Source of the DNA: Halegenticoccus tardaugens
GTDB taxonomy: Archaea > Halobacteriota > Halobacteria > Halobacteriales > Haloferacaceae
Direction of reading: 5' to 3'
Assembly (NCBI RefSeq): GCF_004116405.1
Contig: NZ_SDIC01000006.1
Coordinates: forward strand, 248,001-312,000
Length of the DNA stretch: 64,000 nucleotides
The notes beneath the pieces were generated by a model that was not told where the DNA came from, did not search any database, and saw only the letters and a list, made by a program, of their open reading frames with translations. Below, piece by piece: positions 1 through 9,402 of this stretch (positions are counted from its first letter, which is position 1; every line of letters starts with the position of its first letter). The translations under genes and the position numbers were made by a program.

Positions 1-259
1 GGTTCTCCCATTTGCGTCGTTCCTCGAGTTGTTCGCGCCCGTACTCCGAGAGGCTGTAGGAGTTCGTCCGCCGGTCGATCGTCCCCTTCTCGACGTACCC
101 TCGCTGGACGAGCACGTCCAGATTCGGGTACAGCCGTCCGTGGTTGATCTCCTCGTCGAACCGCGTTTCGAGCTCTTCCTTCACGTCCTGCCCCGACGGT
201 TCGTCGAAGCCGGCGATCACGTACACGAGGTCGCGCTGGAACCCTGTCAAGTCGAACAT
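1..259 (-). CDS. PadR-family transcriptional regulator (partial, C-terminus outside window)
   Basis: The reading frame begins at the ATG at 259 (reverse strand) with MFDLTGFQRDLVYVIAG and runs off the left edge. The start is typical of the short haloarchaeal PadR-like winged-helix regulators, including the motif INHGRLYPNLDVLVQRGYVEKG, which is the recognition helix and wing region. About 85 residues are visible, most of a protein that is usually 90-110 residues. A dyad ATGT-T-ACAT lies about 45 bp upstream and could be an autoregulatory site. The target is not known from sequence. Confidence 0.85.
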   Translation of the reverse strand, partial: MFDLTGFQRDLVYVIAGFDEPSGQDVKEELETRFDEEINHGRLYPNLDVLVQRGYVEKGTIDRRTNSYSLSEYGREQLEERRKWEN

Positions 260-686
260 GCCTGTCGGTGGGATAGATCGCCCCCTCGCATAGTTATCTG
301 CATGTTACATAGTGTTAATAATATCCGTAGGGACGAAACCGACGCCCCTCGGCGCTCGCGGGCTTCGTTTCGGTCTGTTCCTCCCATCGCGGCTCGGCCT
401 CGTCCGAGGGCGGGTTCACCTCCGGCGGCGGACGTCGCGACGAACTGTGTGCGAGTCGCATCTCGGCGACCCTTTCGGCGGGTAAGCCGATCATACACCC
501 GGACCGGCGGGTCGGCGATCTCGCCGGCGGGCCGTCGTTCGACGAGTCAGCTGGTCGGTATCGCGCGACGGGACGCGCTCGTAACGCGCCCCTACCGCGC
601 GTTCCTTCGCGGTAACCGGTCGCTAGCGGCGCGGCGACTTCGCGCCCGTTCGGCCGTCGCGAACGGATCGCGGTGCCCCACCGCCT
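260..686. other. 427-bp intergenic region, no gene seen
   Basis: The region lies between the PadR gene and the 3' end of the DUF368 gene. The only notable content is the AT-rich stretch at about 290-335, which is the likely PadR promoter. Open frames crossing it (for example 247-498 reverse) are Arg/Gly/Ala-rich, with the composition of shadow frames in GC-rich DNA, and have no recognisable domain. Confidence 0.6.
302..310. promoter_or_regulatory. possible PadR operator (ATGT-T-ACAT dyad)
   Basis: A short dyad, ATGT and ACAT around one central base, sits in an AT-rich island upstream of the PadR gene. Known bacterial PadR boxes use ATGT/ACAT half-sites but with a wider spacer, so the assignment is tentative. 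Confidence 0.25.
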
Positions 687-1649
687 TCAATACTCGATGT
701 CCGCGGCGTAGCGGTCGACGAGGACGACCGCGACCGCGCCGACCACGCCGGCCGCGGCGAACGCGAGGACGACCTCCGTCGTCCACGCGGCCTCTTTGCT
801 CACCTCGACGATCGGCGCGCGGAGCGCCCCGACGATGAGGCTCACGAGGAACACGAGCGTCGCCTCGCGGTAGTGCTCCAGCGCCCACCGGACGACGTGC
901 GAGATCGTGAAGAGGCCGATCACGGCCCCCGTGACGAACGTCACGACCACGATTCCCGGTTCGACCACCCTGCCCACGTCGCCGCCGGTGAGGACGGCGA
1001 GCACGCTGTCGATGAACACGGACAGCGTGGTCACCATGCGCTCGTACTGCCCGAGGAGGATCAAGAGGAGCGACCCCGAGATCCCCGGCAGGATCATCGC
1101 GCTCACCGCGATCGCCCCGGCGACGAGGACGACGAGGTAGCTCCCCCCGAGGTTTCCGGCCGCCTCCCCGGAGATGAGAAAGGCGAGGACGAATCCCGCG
1201 ATCGCGGCCGCGACCCTGCCGGGCGTGTCGAGCCTGACCTCGCCGTAGAGGACGAGCGCCGACGCGGCGATGAGCCCGAAGAAGAACCCGAACGTCTCCA
1301 CGGTGTAGTGTTCGAGCGTGAATTCGAGCGCGCGCGTGATGGTCGCGACGGCGGTGAAGATGCCCGTCCCAAGCACCAGGAGGAACAGGCCGTCCATCTC
1401 GAAGAACGCGTCCCGGGCGTCCGGGCGTTCGCTCGGCTTCACCCCCTTTACTACCCGCAGAACGCGCTCCGGGCCGATCGCCGTCACCGCGCCGATGAGC
1501 CGCTCGTAGATCCCCGTGATGAGGGCGATGGTGCCGCCCGAGACGCCGGGGACCGCGTCCGCGGCACCCATGCAAAAGCCCTTGAGGTACACGACGATCC
1601 ACGTGCGGACCCCGTCGGCTCGCAACCCCGTTCGAACGTCACCCGCCAT
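687..1649 (-). CDS. DUF368 membrane protein (candidate polyprenyl-phosphate flippase)
   Basis: 320 residues with about eight or nine hydrophobic segments. It carries the DUF368 signature twice: GAADAVPGVSGGT at residues 28-40 and ILPGISGS at about 186-193, an internal inverted duplication typical of the family. DUF368 proteins in bacteria (PopT/UptA type) were reported as undecaprenyl-phosphate translocases that return the spent lipid carrier to the cytoplasmic face. The gene lies just downstream of, and on the same strand as, the oligosaccharyltransferase gene aglB, with a 161-bp gap. A role in recycling dolichyl phosphate after AglB transfer is an attractive inference. The family call is firm; the substrate is inferred. 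Confidence 0.9.
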   Translation of the reverse strand: MAGDVRTGLRADGVRTWIVVYLKGFCMGAADAVPGVSGGTIALITGIYERLIGAVTAIGPERVLRVVKGVKPSERPDARDAFFEMDGLFLLVLGTGIFTAVATITRALEFTLEHYTVETFGFFFGLIAASALVLYGEVRLDTPGRVAAAIAGFVLAFLISGEAAGNLGGSYLVVLVAGAIAVSAMILPGISGSLLLILLGQYERMVTTLSVFIDSVLAVLTGGDVGRVVEPGIVVVTFVTGAVIGLFTISHVVRWALEHYREATLVFLVSLIVGALRAPIVEVSKEAAWTTEVVLAFAAAGVVGAVAVVLVDRYAADIEY

Positions 1650-1810
1650 CGGCGGTCTCCCGTCGCCGCGGGTTGCGCGCCGTCAGCGCATCCGTCGGTG
1701 CGTCCGCCGTCGATGCCGCGCCGCGCCGCGGTCCGCCGAACCGTCGGCTACGGTCGCCTCTGCCGCCTGCGCCGTCGGTGACGGGAGGCTCGTCGTCGGC
1801 GTCTCCGCCC

Positions 1811-4800
1811 TCAGTACCTGACCGCGCTCGCGACGAGCGCGGGGCGCGGTTCGGCGAGGGACGCCGCCCCGACGTCGTTCGTCTGCTCGCTACCATCGCT
1901 ACCGTTCCCGCTTTCTGTGTCGTTGTCATCGGTGTCGCTGTCGGCCGCGCTCTCGTTGCCGTCGGTTTCGTTTTCGGACGACGAGTCGTTACCGTTCTGG
2001 CCGTCGTCCTCGCCGGGGACCGGCTCCTCGCCGTCGGCCGGTTCCCCGTTCAGTTCGTCGGCGGGCGTCCGTTCGAGTTCCACTCGCGCGGGACTCCCGT
2101 CCTCGCCGACGACCTTCCCCTCGGACACGTCGACGGTGCCGTTGTAGACGACGCGCTCGCCGTCCGCGGTGGTCGGCTCGGAGACGACCTGGTACGGCCC
2201 GGTCGCGCGGACGCTCACGTTCGAGTACCCGTTCTCGGGGCCGAACTCGCCGTAACCGGTCGTCGAGTACGGCAGCGTCATCGTGAAGTCGCCGTTCTCG
2301 TCAGTCTCGGCGTACTGGGCGTACTCGAAGGTGCTCCCGTCGGGCATCCGCATCTGCGCGGTCGCCCTGACCTCCGAGTTCGGCTCCGCGCCGGTGCCCT
2401 CGAGCGTCGCGCCCGGGACGCGCTCGAACGTCTTCACCCACGAGGGGCTGGTCTTCGTGAGGAGTTCCGGCGGGATGCCGGTCGCCTGCGCGGTCGCGAG
2501 CGCGACCTGCTGGTACCCGCTGTCGTCGTACGCCGAGGCGTCGCTCGCGTCGACGAGCCGGTAGTGCTCCATCGCGGGCACGCGCTCCTCGGGGTACGGG
2601 CCGACGCCGCCGATCTGCGCGTCGCCGTCCGATTCGACGTACTCGCGCGCGGCGGACATGTTGTCGAACGTCTTGACGGTCTCGCCCTCCTGCGGCGTCA
2701 CCTTGATCGTCGTCTCGCCCCCGCCCCGCGTCGGGACCGTCCGCTCGTCCCAGTCGATCACGAACGGCGCGGGGTCCATCGCGCTGCCGTGGTACTGGTA
2801 CAGGCGGACCATCGTGCTGTCGTAGTAGCGCTGGTCGTTCGCGAGGAGGATCGGCGAGTAGCCCCGGTTCGACTCGTCGTAAACGTAGTCGAAGAAGTCC
2901 CCCGAGGAGAGCTGTTCGTCATCGTAGAACACGACCGGGGCGGTGAACTTCTGATCGGGAGACACCATCTGCCAGTCGACCATCACGTACCGCGTCTGGT
3001 TCCCCTCGGTGCTCTGCGATTCGAGCACGCGTTCGCTCCGCTCCTCGCTCGGCGCGAGCAGGAAGTTCGCGGCCTCGGTCGCGCCCTGCTGGAACGGGTT
3101 CGCGTTCGGGATGCGCTCGCCCTGGACGGTGATCCAGTGGCCGTAGTCCCACCAGGACATCACGCCGTATGCGCCATCCGGGTAGTCGAAGTCGTCCGTC
3201 CGCTCGTAGCGGTCGTAGTACCCCATCTCGTTGTCCGCGCCGCCGTAGGTGCCCTCCGCGGGCGTCTCGTTCGCCAGCCAGGCGAGACTGTCGTCCCAGT
3301 TCGCGATGTCGCCCGGCGCGTGCCCCGCCGCGACGTTCAGCGCGGTCGCGCTCCTGTCGTACTGCGGCGTCCCGGTGTTCCGAACGTCGACGGGGACGAC
3401 GAGCGCCGGCGCGAGGATGAGCAGGACGACGGCGGCCACGACGAGTACCTGGTACCCCTCGATGTTCTCCACGGCCGCCGTCGCCGACCGTCGGAGATCC
3501 AGGATGCGGAGCACTTCGCCGAGCAGGAAGGCGTTCATCACGGCCACCACGGGCGCGAGGTAGTAGTTGAAGCGCACCTGCGTGAACGCCGCGGCGGTGA
3601 TGAACGCGGCCCACGAGAGCACGAACAGGTGCTCCGCGCGGTACCTGCTCAGGAGCGTCGCGCCGAGGATGAGCGCGCTGATGACGAACATCCCGACGAG
3701 CTGTCCGGTGACCGGGAAGCCCCCGAGCGCCGCGTCGAGCGGATCGGCGACCGCCCGGAGCGCACCCGGCGCGAGGAAGACGAGCGCGACGACGGCGATG
3801 CCCGCGCCGACGTAGCCCAGCCGCTCGCTGCCGCCGTCGCGGACGAGCGGTTTGGCCACGAGCCACGTCACCGCCGCCACCCCCGAGAAGATGGTCAGCC
3901 CGTACTCGCTCACGAGCATGCCCGTGGCGTCGAGTCCCCGCTGTTGGAGGCTGCCCGGGTCGAGGAACGGCTGCGCCTCGGCGATCGTCCGCGTCTGCGC
4001 GCCGGCGTTGAAGCCGAGCGTCCCGAGGAAGTTCCGCTGGAGCAGGCCGGCAACCTCCGGGAGCGCGACGGCGATCGCGGCGAGCGACGCGGCGATGAGC
4101 CCGAAGACGGCGACGGGGTACAGCGACGTGGAGAGGTCGCGCGCCTCCCACTCGCGGGCGAGCCACGCCATGAAGACGCAGCCGCCGGCGACGGCGAACG
4201 CGAATGCCGGCTGGAGGAGGGAAAACTGGGTCGCGGAGAACCCGAACGTCTGCAGCGGCACCAGCATCAGCGCGCCGGCGACGCCCATGGAGACCGCGCC
4301 CGCGAAGGCGATGGGTTCGGGGCTGTCGCCGTGGACCGTGTCGCTCGCCATCTTGACGACGAGGAACGCGCCGGTCAGACCGACGAGGAGCACGCCGGGC
4401 GGCCACACCCACATGTACGCCCCCGTCGCGACGCCCGCGAGCGCGGCCCACCGGAGCGGGTTCCGCAACCCGTCGAGGTCCTCGTCGACGACGAGCTCCC
4501 AGACGGGCTTTTCGCGCTCCGCGACGGCGAAGGCGACGAGCAGCGCGAACACGGCGATCGTCTGGAAGAACGGCTCGACGCCGTTGTGGTCGGCCGCGCC
4601 GACGAGCGACCGCGCGAGGAACGTCCCCGGCAGGAGCATCAGGATCGTCGCGCCGAAGACGCCCGCGAGCCGTCCGCCGAGTCGCTTGCCGACCAGGTAC
4701 ACCGGAATCGCCGCCAGCGCCCCGCCGACGGCCGGCGCGACGAGAAGCACCTGCGCGACGAGCGTCTCGCTCGGGTTGCCGAGGCCGAGCACGAGCGCGA

Positions 4801-5113
4801 CGGTCGCGACGATCTGGTCGTACAGCGTGCCGAACTGGCCGGTGCTCGTCCCGTAGGGGAAGTACGTCCACGGGTCGAACGGCATCGTCCCCGGCCAGTT
4901 TCTGACCGTGTAGTTCACCTCGCGGAGGTGATACCACGCGTCGTTTCCGGAGAACAGCACCCTCCCGTCCCGCACGAACCGCCCGTAGGGGAGCAGGCGG
5001 ATCCACAGCATGACCGCCATGATCGCCGCGAGGGCGGGGACGTGATACCAGCGTTCCAAGAGCGCGAGGGCCGAGGACCCGTACCCCTCATCGCTCTCGC
5101 TGCGCAGACTCAT
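1811..5113 (-). CDS. aglB: dolichyl-phosphooligosaccharide-protein glycotransferase AglB (STT3 family)
   Basis: Transfers the lipid-linked glycan to Asn in N-X-S/T sequons of S-layer and other exported proteins on the outer face of the membrane. 1100 residues: an N-terminal part with about 13 membrane segments, the early loop motif SGNDAWYHLRE containing a metal-binding Asp, the STT3 hallmark WWDYG at residues 654-658, and a beta-rich external C-terminal half. The last 90 or so residues are an acidic Asn/Ser/Asp tail with five sequons of its own. The ATG at 5113 follows a TATA-like GCTTATGCG about 27 nt upstream, which fits a leaderless start. A glycosyltransferase gene lies upstream on the same strand and a DUF368 gene downstream. 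Confidence 0.97.
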   Translation of the reverse strand: MSLRSESDEGYGSSALALLERWYHVPALAAIMAVMLWIRLLPYGRFVRDGRVLFSGNDAWYHLREVNYTVRNWPGTMPFDPWTYFPYGTSTGQFGTLYDQIVATVALVLGLGNPSETLVAQVLLVAPAVGGALAAIPVYLVGKRLGGRLAGVFGATILMLLPGTFLARSLVGAADHNGVEPFFQTIAVFALLVAFAVAEREKPVWELVVDEDLDGLRNPLRWAALAGVATGAYMWVWPPGVLLVGLTGAFLVVKMASDTVHGDSPEPIAFAGAVSMGVAGALMLVPLQTFGFSATQFSLLQPAFAFAVAGGCVFMAWLAREWEARDLSTSLYPVAVFGLIAASLAAIAVALPEVAGLLQRNFLGTLGFNAGAQTRTIAEAQPFLDPGSLQQRGLDATGMLVSEYGLTIFSGVAAVTWLVAKPLVRDGGSERLGYVGAGIAVVALVFLAPGALRAVADPLDAALGGFPVTGQLVGMFVISALILGATLLSRYRAEHLFVLSWAAFITAAAFTQVRFNYYLAPVVAVMNAFLLGEVLRILDLRRSATAAVENIEGYQVLVVAAVVLLILAPALVVPVDVRNTGTPQYDRSATALNVAAGHAPGDIANWDDSLAWLANETPAEGTYGGADNEMGYYDRYERTDDFDYPDGAYGVMSWWDYGHWITVQGERIPNANPFQQGATEAANFLLAPSEERSERVLESQSTEGNQTRYVMVDWQMVSPDQKFTAPVVFYDDEQLSSGDFFDYVYDESNRGYSPILLANDQRYYDSTMVRLYQYHGSAMDPAPFVIDWDERTVPTRGGGETTIKVTPQEGETVKTFDNMSAAREYVESDGDAQIGGVGPYPEERVPAMEHYRLVDASDASAYDDSGYQQVALATAQATGIPPELLTKTSPSWVKTFERVPGATLEGTGAEPNSEVRATAQMRMPDGSTFEYAQYAETDENGDFTMTLPYSTTGYGEFGPENGYSNVSVRATGPYQVVSEPTTADGERVVYNGTVDVSEGKVVGEDGSPARVELERTPADELNGEPADGEEPVPGEDDGQNGNDSSSENETDGNESAADSDTDDNDTESGNGSDGSEQTNDVGAASLAEPRPALVASAVRY

Positions 5114-5216
5114 TTGCCGGAAAATCTGGCAAAACGCGCATAAGCCTTGTCATCTCCTCACGGGTTTTCGCCGACCGGGTTCCGACGGCTACGCGAACGC
5201 ACATATCGGAAATCAA

Positions 5217-6113
5217 TCAGAAACAGAACCGCTCTCGGCCCCGCTCGGAGAGCGCCTCCCGGTCGACGGTCGCGCCGAGTTCGGCTTCGTGTTCCGAGAG
5301 CGGTTTTCGATCCCTCGCGATCAACCGCTCCAGCGTCCCCCGACGGCGGACGCCGTCCGGCGTGTCGAACCGCGGCCGGTCGCGCGCGACGTAGTACGCC
5401 GCCGGATACGTCAGCAGATCGTACAGCGACTTGGCGGCCCGGCCGACCGGTCCGCGGCGCTCTTCGAGGATGTGGTACCGGGGGTGGCGCGCGCTCCACC
5501 GGAGACAGGAGCGAAAGTCGATCCCGACCTGCGCGTCGGCGACCTTGTCGCTGAAGTCGCGTTCGAGCCGGTCGCGGAGGGACTTCTCGTAGCCGATCCG
5601 CTCGCGGACCGGCTCGTGTTCGAGCCAGCGGATCTTGCCCGCGGCGAACAGCCGCCGCCAGAGGTCGCGGTCCTCCGCGCTCGCGAGGTTCCGGTACGGG
5701 TGTTCGAGGTAGAGGTCCCGCGGGGCCGCGTTGATGCCGGTCCCGCTGAGGAGGAACGGTCGATCGGCACCCGCTTCGAGGTCGCGGTAGATCTTCACGA
5801 AGTCCCGCACGACCGGGTCGTACCGATCGTCCACGTCCAGTTGCGTGAGGACGTACTCCCCGCGGCACTCCTCGATCGAGCGCTGGCGATCCGCGCCGAG
5901 GTGCCGGTCGGGATCCGGATCGAGCGCGACGACCCGGAGGGAGTCGTAGGCGTCCGAGAGCGCGCGCAGGCGCGCGACGGTGCCGTCCGTGGAGCCGCCG
6001 TCGACGACGACCACCTCGAAGTCGTCGTCGAGCTGATCGAGGACGCTCCTGAGGGACCGCTCGACCGTCTCGGCCATCTCGTAACTGCAAACGGCGACGC
6101 TGTACCGCGGCAT
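5217..6113 (-). CDS. family 2 glycosyltransferase
   Basis: 298 residues starting MPRYSVAVCSYEMAETVERS, a GT-A fold N-terminus. VVVDGGSTDGT (about 36-45) is the nucleotide-sugar binding motif and DVDD (93-96) the probable metal-binding D-X-D. No membrane helix is obvious, so it is probably a soluble or peripheral enzyme. I chose the internal ATG at 6113 because upstream sequence in this frame is antisense-like Arg-rich. It probably adds a sugar to the lipid-linked N-glycan, given its place between aglB and the sulfatase-like genes; donor and position in the glycan cannot be read from sequence. Confidence 0.88.
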   Translation of the reverse strand: MPRYSVAVCSYEMAETVERSLRSVLDQLDDDFEVVVVDGGSTDGTVARLRALSDAYDSLRVVALDPDPDRHLGADRQRSIEECRGEYVLTQLDVDDRYDPVVRDFVKIYRDLEAGADRPFLLSGTGINAAPRDLYLEHPYRNLASAEDRDLWRRLFAAGKIRWLEHEPVRERIGYEKSLRDRLERDFSDKVADAQVGIDFRSCLRWSARHPRYHILEERRGPVGRAAKSLYDLLTYPAAYYVARDRPRFDTPDGVRRRGTLERLIARDRKPLSEHEAELGATVDREALSERGRERFCF

Positions 6114-6247
6114 CGTCCGGAGTGTGTCGGTACGACCGCATAAACGGGACGGATCGGCGGGCGAGCGCTCGGACGGTCGGTTCCGGGCGACTTTCGGGCG
6201 ACCGGCTCTCGGGCGACCGACGTTCGGGCGGCGCGCCGGTGCGCCCC

Positions 6248-7840
6248 TCACTCTGCGTACCCCAGGTCGCGCAACCGCCGCCGAGTCGCCTCGTCGACCC
6301 CCTCTACGCCCGCCCCCGACGCCCGAACCCTCGCGTCGGCGAAATCGTCGAACGCGTCCGCGACGCGCCCGCCGTCCTCTCGCGCGCGAACGTACGAGGT
6401 CCGCGCGTCGACCGACCGGACCGTCGCCGCCGCCGTCGGCTCCCCCTCCCGCTCCCACGTCGCGTACTTCAGCGCGGAGCCGCGATCGCCGCCGCCCGCG
6501 TTCCCCTTCGCATCCGATCCCGCGCCGGACCCCGATCCCGACTCCGCCTCGTAGACCGCCCGGAGTTCGCCCCGGAACTGCCGACGGTCGTCGGGATCGC
6601 AGTACCGCCGGGCGAGCGCCGCGTTCGGCGCCGTCAGCCCGTGCGCGGACGCGACGATCGGTCCCGCCGCGAACCCGCCGGTCTCCGAGCGCCCGTCGAG
6701 CGCCGCGCGGACGACGGCCGGGAACCGCGTCAGCGACGCCGGCTCCCGGACGCGCTCGCCCTCGGTCTGCCCCGGCAGCTTCACCACCAGCGGGACGTGC
6801 AACAGCGCCTCGTGGATCCCGTCGACGTGCCCGGCGATCCGGATTCCTTTCAGTCGGCTCACCTCGCCGAACCCCTCGCCGTGGTCGCTCGTGATCACGA
6901 GGAGCGTGTCGTCCAGGTCGCCCCGCCGCTTCAGCGCGCCGACGAGTCGCCGAAGCTGGGCGTCCATCCCCCGGATCGCCCCGTCGTACAGCGCCTCTAA
7001 CGCGCGGCACTGCCACCACGGCGCGAGGCCGCCGTGGAACGACCAGACGTGCTTTTCGAGGCCGTTCTGGAGCTTTCGCAGGCGCTTTCCGCCCCAGCGG
7101 TCGTGCTCCTCCGCCGGTTCGTACGGCGCGTGGGCGTCCATGAGGTTGACGCAGGCGGCCCACGGCCCCCGCCGCTCCGCGTGCCAGTCGAGAAAGCGGT
7201 CCACGTAGGCGCTCGCCGGCGCCGACGCGGTCAGCGACCCGGGGACGAGTCGGGGGTGGTCCCACGCGAGCTTCGTCGCGACGCCGTTCGCGACCGACCT
7301 CGCCGGGCGGCCGTCTTCGAGACACCGACGCAGGAACGCGAGGTACCGCCCCTGCCCCTCGGCGGCCGTGAACTCCGTCGGGTTCGCCGCCTCCGGAAAG
7401 GGCACGTTCAGCGGGCCGCAGACGGCGTCGAAGCCGGCGTCGAGGCCGACGTCCATCGTCGCGAGCCACGGGTTCTCCGAGAACGCCGCCGTCGCGTACC
7501 CCTCCTCGCGAAGCGACTCGAAGATCGCGTGCCCCGGTTCGAGCCGGTGGCTCGGCTCCGTGATCCGGTGCTCTGCGACGTGCAGTCCGGTGAAGATGCT
7601 CGCGTGGCTCGGCAGGCTCCACGACCCGGGCGCGCGCGCCTGCTCGTACAGCGTCGCCCGCGAGGCGAACGCGGAGAGGAAGGGCGTCGTCTCGTTCGCG
7701 TGGCCGTACGCGCTCGCGTTCGCCGCGCGAACGCTGTCGAGGACGACGAGCAGGACGTTCGGCGTCGGCGGCCCTCGCGCCGCGGCTGCGGTCGCGGGGC
7801 CGTCCGCGCTCGCCTCACGCGCACGTCCACCCCGGCGCAT
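6248..7840 (-). CDS. sulfatase-like alkaline phosphatase superfamily protein
   Basis: 530 residues. The alkaline-phosphatase-superfamily core is visible: NVLLVVLDSVRA near residue 30 gives the first metal-binding Asp, SWSLPSHAS (nucleophile region, Ser75) replaces the C-X-P-S-R of formylglycine sulfatases, and TSDHGEGFGE is the late metal-binding Asp-His motif. It ends RLRDLGYAE, matching the ends of the neighbouring superfamily members. With Ser in place of Cys it may be a phosphodiesterase or phosphotransferase rather than a classical sulfatase. There is no clear signal peptide. Its start is only a base beyond the end of the next upstream gene (7842), so the two are co-transcribed. Confidence 0.88.
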   Translation of the reverse strand: MRRGGRAREASADGPATAAAARGPPTPNVLLVVLDSVRAANASAYGHANETTPFLSAFASRATLYEQARAPGSWSLPSHASIFTGLHVAEHRITEPSHRLEPGHAIFESLREEGYATAAFSENPWLATMDVGLDAGFDAVCGPLNVPFPEAANPTEFTAAEGQGRYLAFLRRCLEDGRPARSVANGVATKLAWDHPRLVPGSLTASAPASAYVDRFLDWHAERRGPWAACVNLMDAHAPYEPAEEHDRWGGKRLRKLQNGLEKHVWSFHGGLAPWWQCRALEALYDGAIRGMDAQLRRLVGALKRRGDLDDTLLVITSDHGEGFGEVSRLKGIRIAGHVDGIHEALLHVPLVVKLPGQTEGERVREPASLTRFPAVVRAALDGRSETGGFAAGPIVASAHGLTAPNAALARRYCDPDDRRQFRGELRAVYEAESGSGSGAGSDAKGNAGGGDRGSALKYATWEREGEPTAAATVRSVDARTSYVRAREDGGRVADAFDDFADARVRASGAGVEGVDEATRRRLRDLGYAE

Positions 7841-7841
7841 C

Positions 7842-8804
7842 TCAGACGTACCCCAGGTCGGCGAGGCGTTCTTCGAGGTCGGATCGCTCGGACTCGCTGC
7901 CGGATCGAACGTCGCCGGCGCGGACCGTCCGCCGCGGCCCGGCGTCGACGACGGCCCACGGCACCTCGACCAGTTCGCGGCTCCGCACGCCCTTCGGGTG
8001 ACCGTAGACGTGGATCGGGAGCGGAAACGTCCGCTCGCCGAGCATGTTCCCGTGGTCGCTCGTCACGACGACCCTGCCGTCGATCTCCGAGAGCAGATCC
8101 GAAACCGCGTCGAGCGCGAGCGTCAGGTTGTCGCCGTAGGCCAGCCAGAGGTCGTCCCGGTCGACCGCGCCCATCCAGAGGGCGTCCCACGGGGTGTAGG
8201 GACGGCCGTGGGTCTCCGTCGGCTCGCCGTGGCCCTCGCCTTCGATCCGCCAGCCCGAAAAGCGGAGGTCGCGCTCGCCGACGAACGGGTGGTGCGGCTG
8301 CATGAAGTGGACGACGACGCGCTTGTCGGGGTGTTCCTCGTGCGCGCGGCGCGCCGCCTCGACGACCGCCTCCGGGGGGACCGTGCGGAGGTCGCCGTCG
8401 AACGCGTCGATCCACGGCTCGTACAGCCGGTGGAAGGCGTCGCCCGCCTCCCGGGAGACGTAGGGGTTCGCGGTGACGTAGACGACGTCGCCGAACGTGC
8501 CGCCGGCGAAGTTCCGCCGCACCCACTCGCGGGTCGTGCTGCCGAGGCTCTCGACCGTCCGGTACTCGTCGTAGGCGCGGAGATCCGCGCGCTCCGCGAA
8601 GAGGTCCGCCCGGCAGGCGTCGAGGACGACGAGCGTGTCCCAGTCCTCGTCGACGACGCGGACGGCGTCGCCGCGACCGGGGTACAGGTTGGCGTGGATC
8701 GGCCCGACGAGGAACTCGCAGGCGCGCTCGCGCCACCAGAACGGATCGTCGTAGCTCCCCCGGAGGCCGTTCCAGACGTGCGAAACCGCGCCCCTCAGAC
8801 CCAT
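7842..8804 (-). CDS. alkaline phosphatase superfamily (sulfatase-like) protein
   Basis: 320 residues. WDTLVVLDACRADLF near residue 60 supplies the first metal-binding Asp, a GSTTREW segment is the probable nucleophile region, FMQPHHPF is a central His motif, and TSDHGNMLGE is the late metal site. The last residues, RLADLGYV, match the ends of three neighbouring superfamily members. It is shorter than the other three. The gene precedes the sulfatase-like gene at 6248-7840 in one transcription unit within the N-glycosylation cluster. The substrate, probably a sulfated or phosphorylated glycan, is inferred from context only. Confidence 0.85.
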   Translation of the reverse strand: MGLRGAVSHVWNGLRGSYDDPFWWRERACEFLVGPIHANLYPGRGDAVRVVDEDWDTLVVLDACRADLFAERADLRAYDEYRTVESLGSTTREWVRRNFAGGTFGDVVYVTANPYVSREAGDAFHRLYEPWIDAFDGDLRTVPPEAVVEAARRAHEEHPDKRVVVHFMQPHHPFVGERDLRFSGWRIEGEGHGEPTETHGRPYTPWDALWMGAVDRDDLWLAYGDNLTLALDAVSDLLSEIDGRVVVTSDHGNMLGERTFPLPIHVYGHPKGVRSRELVEVPWAVVDAGPRRTVRAGDVRSGSESERSDLEERLADLGYV

Positions 8805-8997
8805 CGGCGACCTCCCATTACCTGTGTCGCGTGCGCCGGGACGCTAAAAGTCTTCCACATGTCGCCTCCGGGAGCGTTCGGACGAGAGACGTTCGTCGGA
8901 TTCGGCATCGTCGCCGACGCCTCCGAAAGCCTCCGACGTGGCCGATGACGCGTCCGAAAGCCCCCGCCGCGGTCGACGACGCGACGGGAGGGCGGCG

Positions 8998-9261
8998 TCA
9001 CCGCCAACCCAACAGCCGAACCCGATAGTGCCAGTACGCGACCGCGCAGAAGACGAGTCCGAAGGCGACGACGAACGCGCTCGCGGTGACGGCGAAGCCG
9101 GCGGGGCCGGTCGACAGCCCGTCGAGGCCGGCGACCCCGACGACCGCGTCGAAAAGGCGCGCCAGCGCGACCGCGAGGTACCACCACGCGCCGGCCAGCA
9201 CGGCCGCGCGGACGACGACGAACGCCACCCTCCCGGCCGATCGTTCGGTTTCGACGGACAT
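8998..9261 (-). CDS. small two-helix membrane protein
   Basis: 87 residues, MSVETERSAGRVAFVVVRA at the start. Two hydrophobic segments (about residues 12-40 and 52-75) separated by a glycine-rich loop, ending HYRVRLLGWR. I do not recognise a family. It lies between divergent sulfatase-like genes, with no overlap with either. Codon use looks like a real haloarchaeal gene, but the function is unknown. Confidence 0.6.
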   Translation of the reverse strand: MSVETERSAGRVAFVVVRAAVLAGAWWYLAVALARLFDAVVGVAGLDGLSTGPAGFAVTASAFVVAFGLVFCAVAYWHYRVRLLGWR

Positions 9262-9370
9262 ACCGGGGCATGGCGATAGATGTTAGTATATTTTACCATT
9301 CTCTACGGTAATAACTGAGAAAGAACACGTCGGCGAGACGCTCGACCCGGCCGACGCCGACGTGCCAAGC

Positions 9371-9380
9371 GATTTATACC
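9371..9380 (+). promoter_or_regulatory. TATA-like element for the sulfatase-like gene at 9403
   Basis: GATTTATACC is centred about 27 nt upstream of the ATG at 9403, the spacing expected for a leaderless haloarchaeal transcript. Confidence 0.55.
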
Positions 9381-9402
9381 GCGCACCCGCAACCCTCCAC
9401 CG

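Noticed and set aside
247..498. 83-codon reverse frame in the 260-686 gap
   Set aside because: Its sequence is Arg/Gly/Ala-rich, overlaps the start of the PadR gene and has no recognisable domain.
1673..5143. A 1156-codon open frame antisense to aglB
   Set aside because: High GC and haloarchaeal codon use leave long open antisense frames. This one is Arg/Glu-rich without domains, while the reverse strand encodes a complete AglB.
5209..5222. AATCAATCAGAAAC, resembling the fructose-regulon motif
   Set aside because: It lies at the 3' end of a glycosyltransferase gene and lacks the CGATC half of the motif, so it is probably a chance match.
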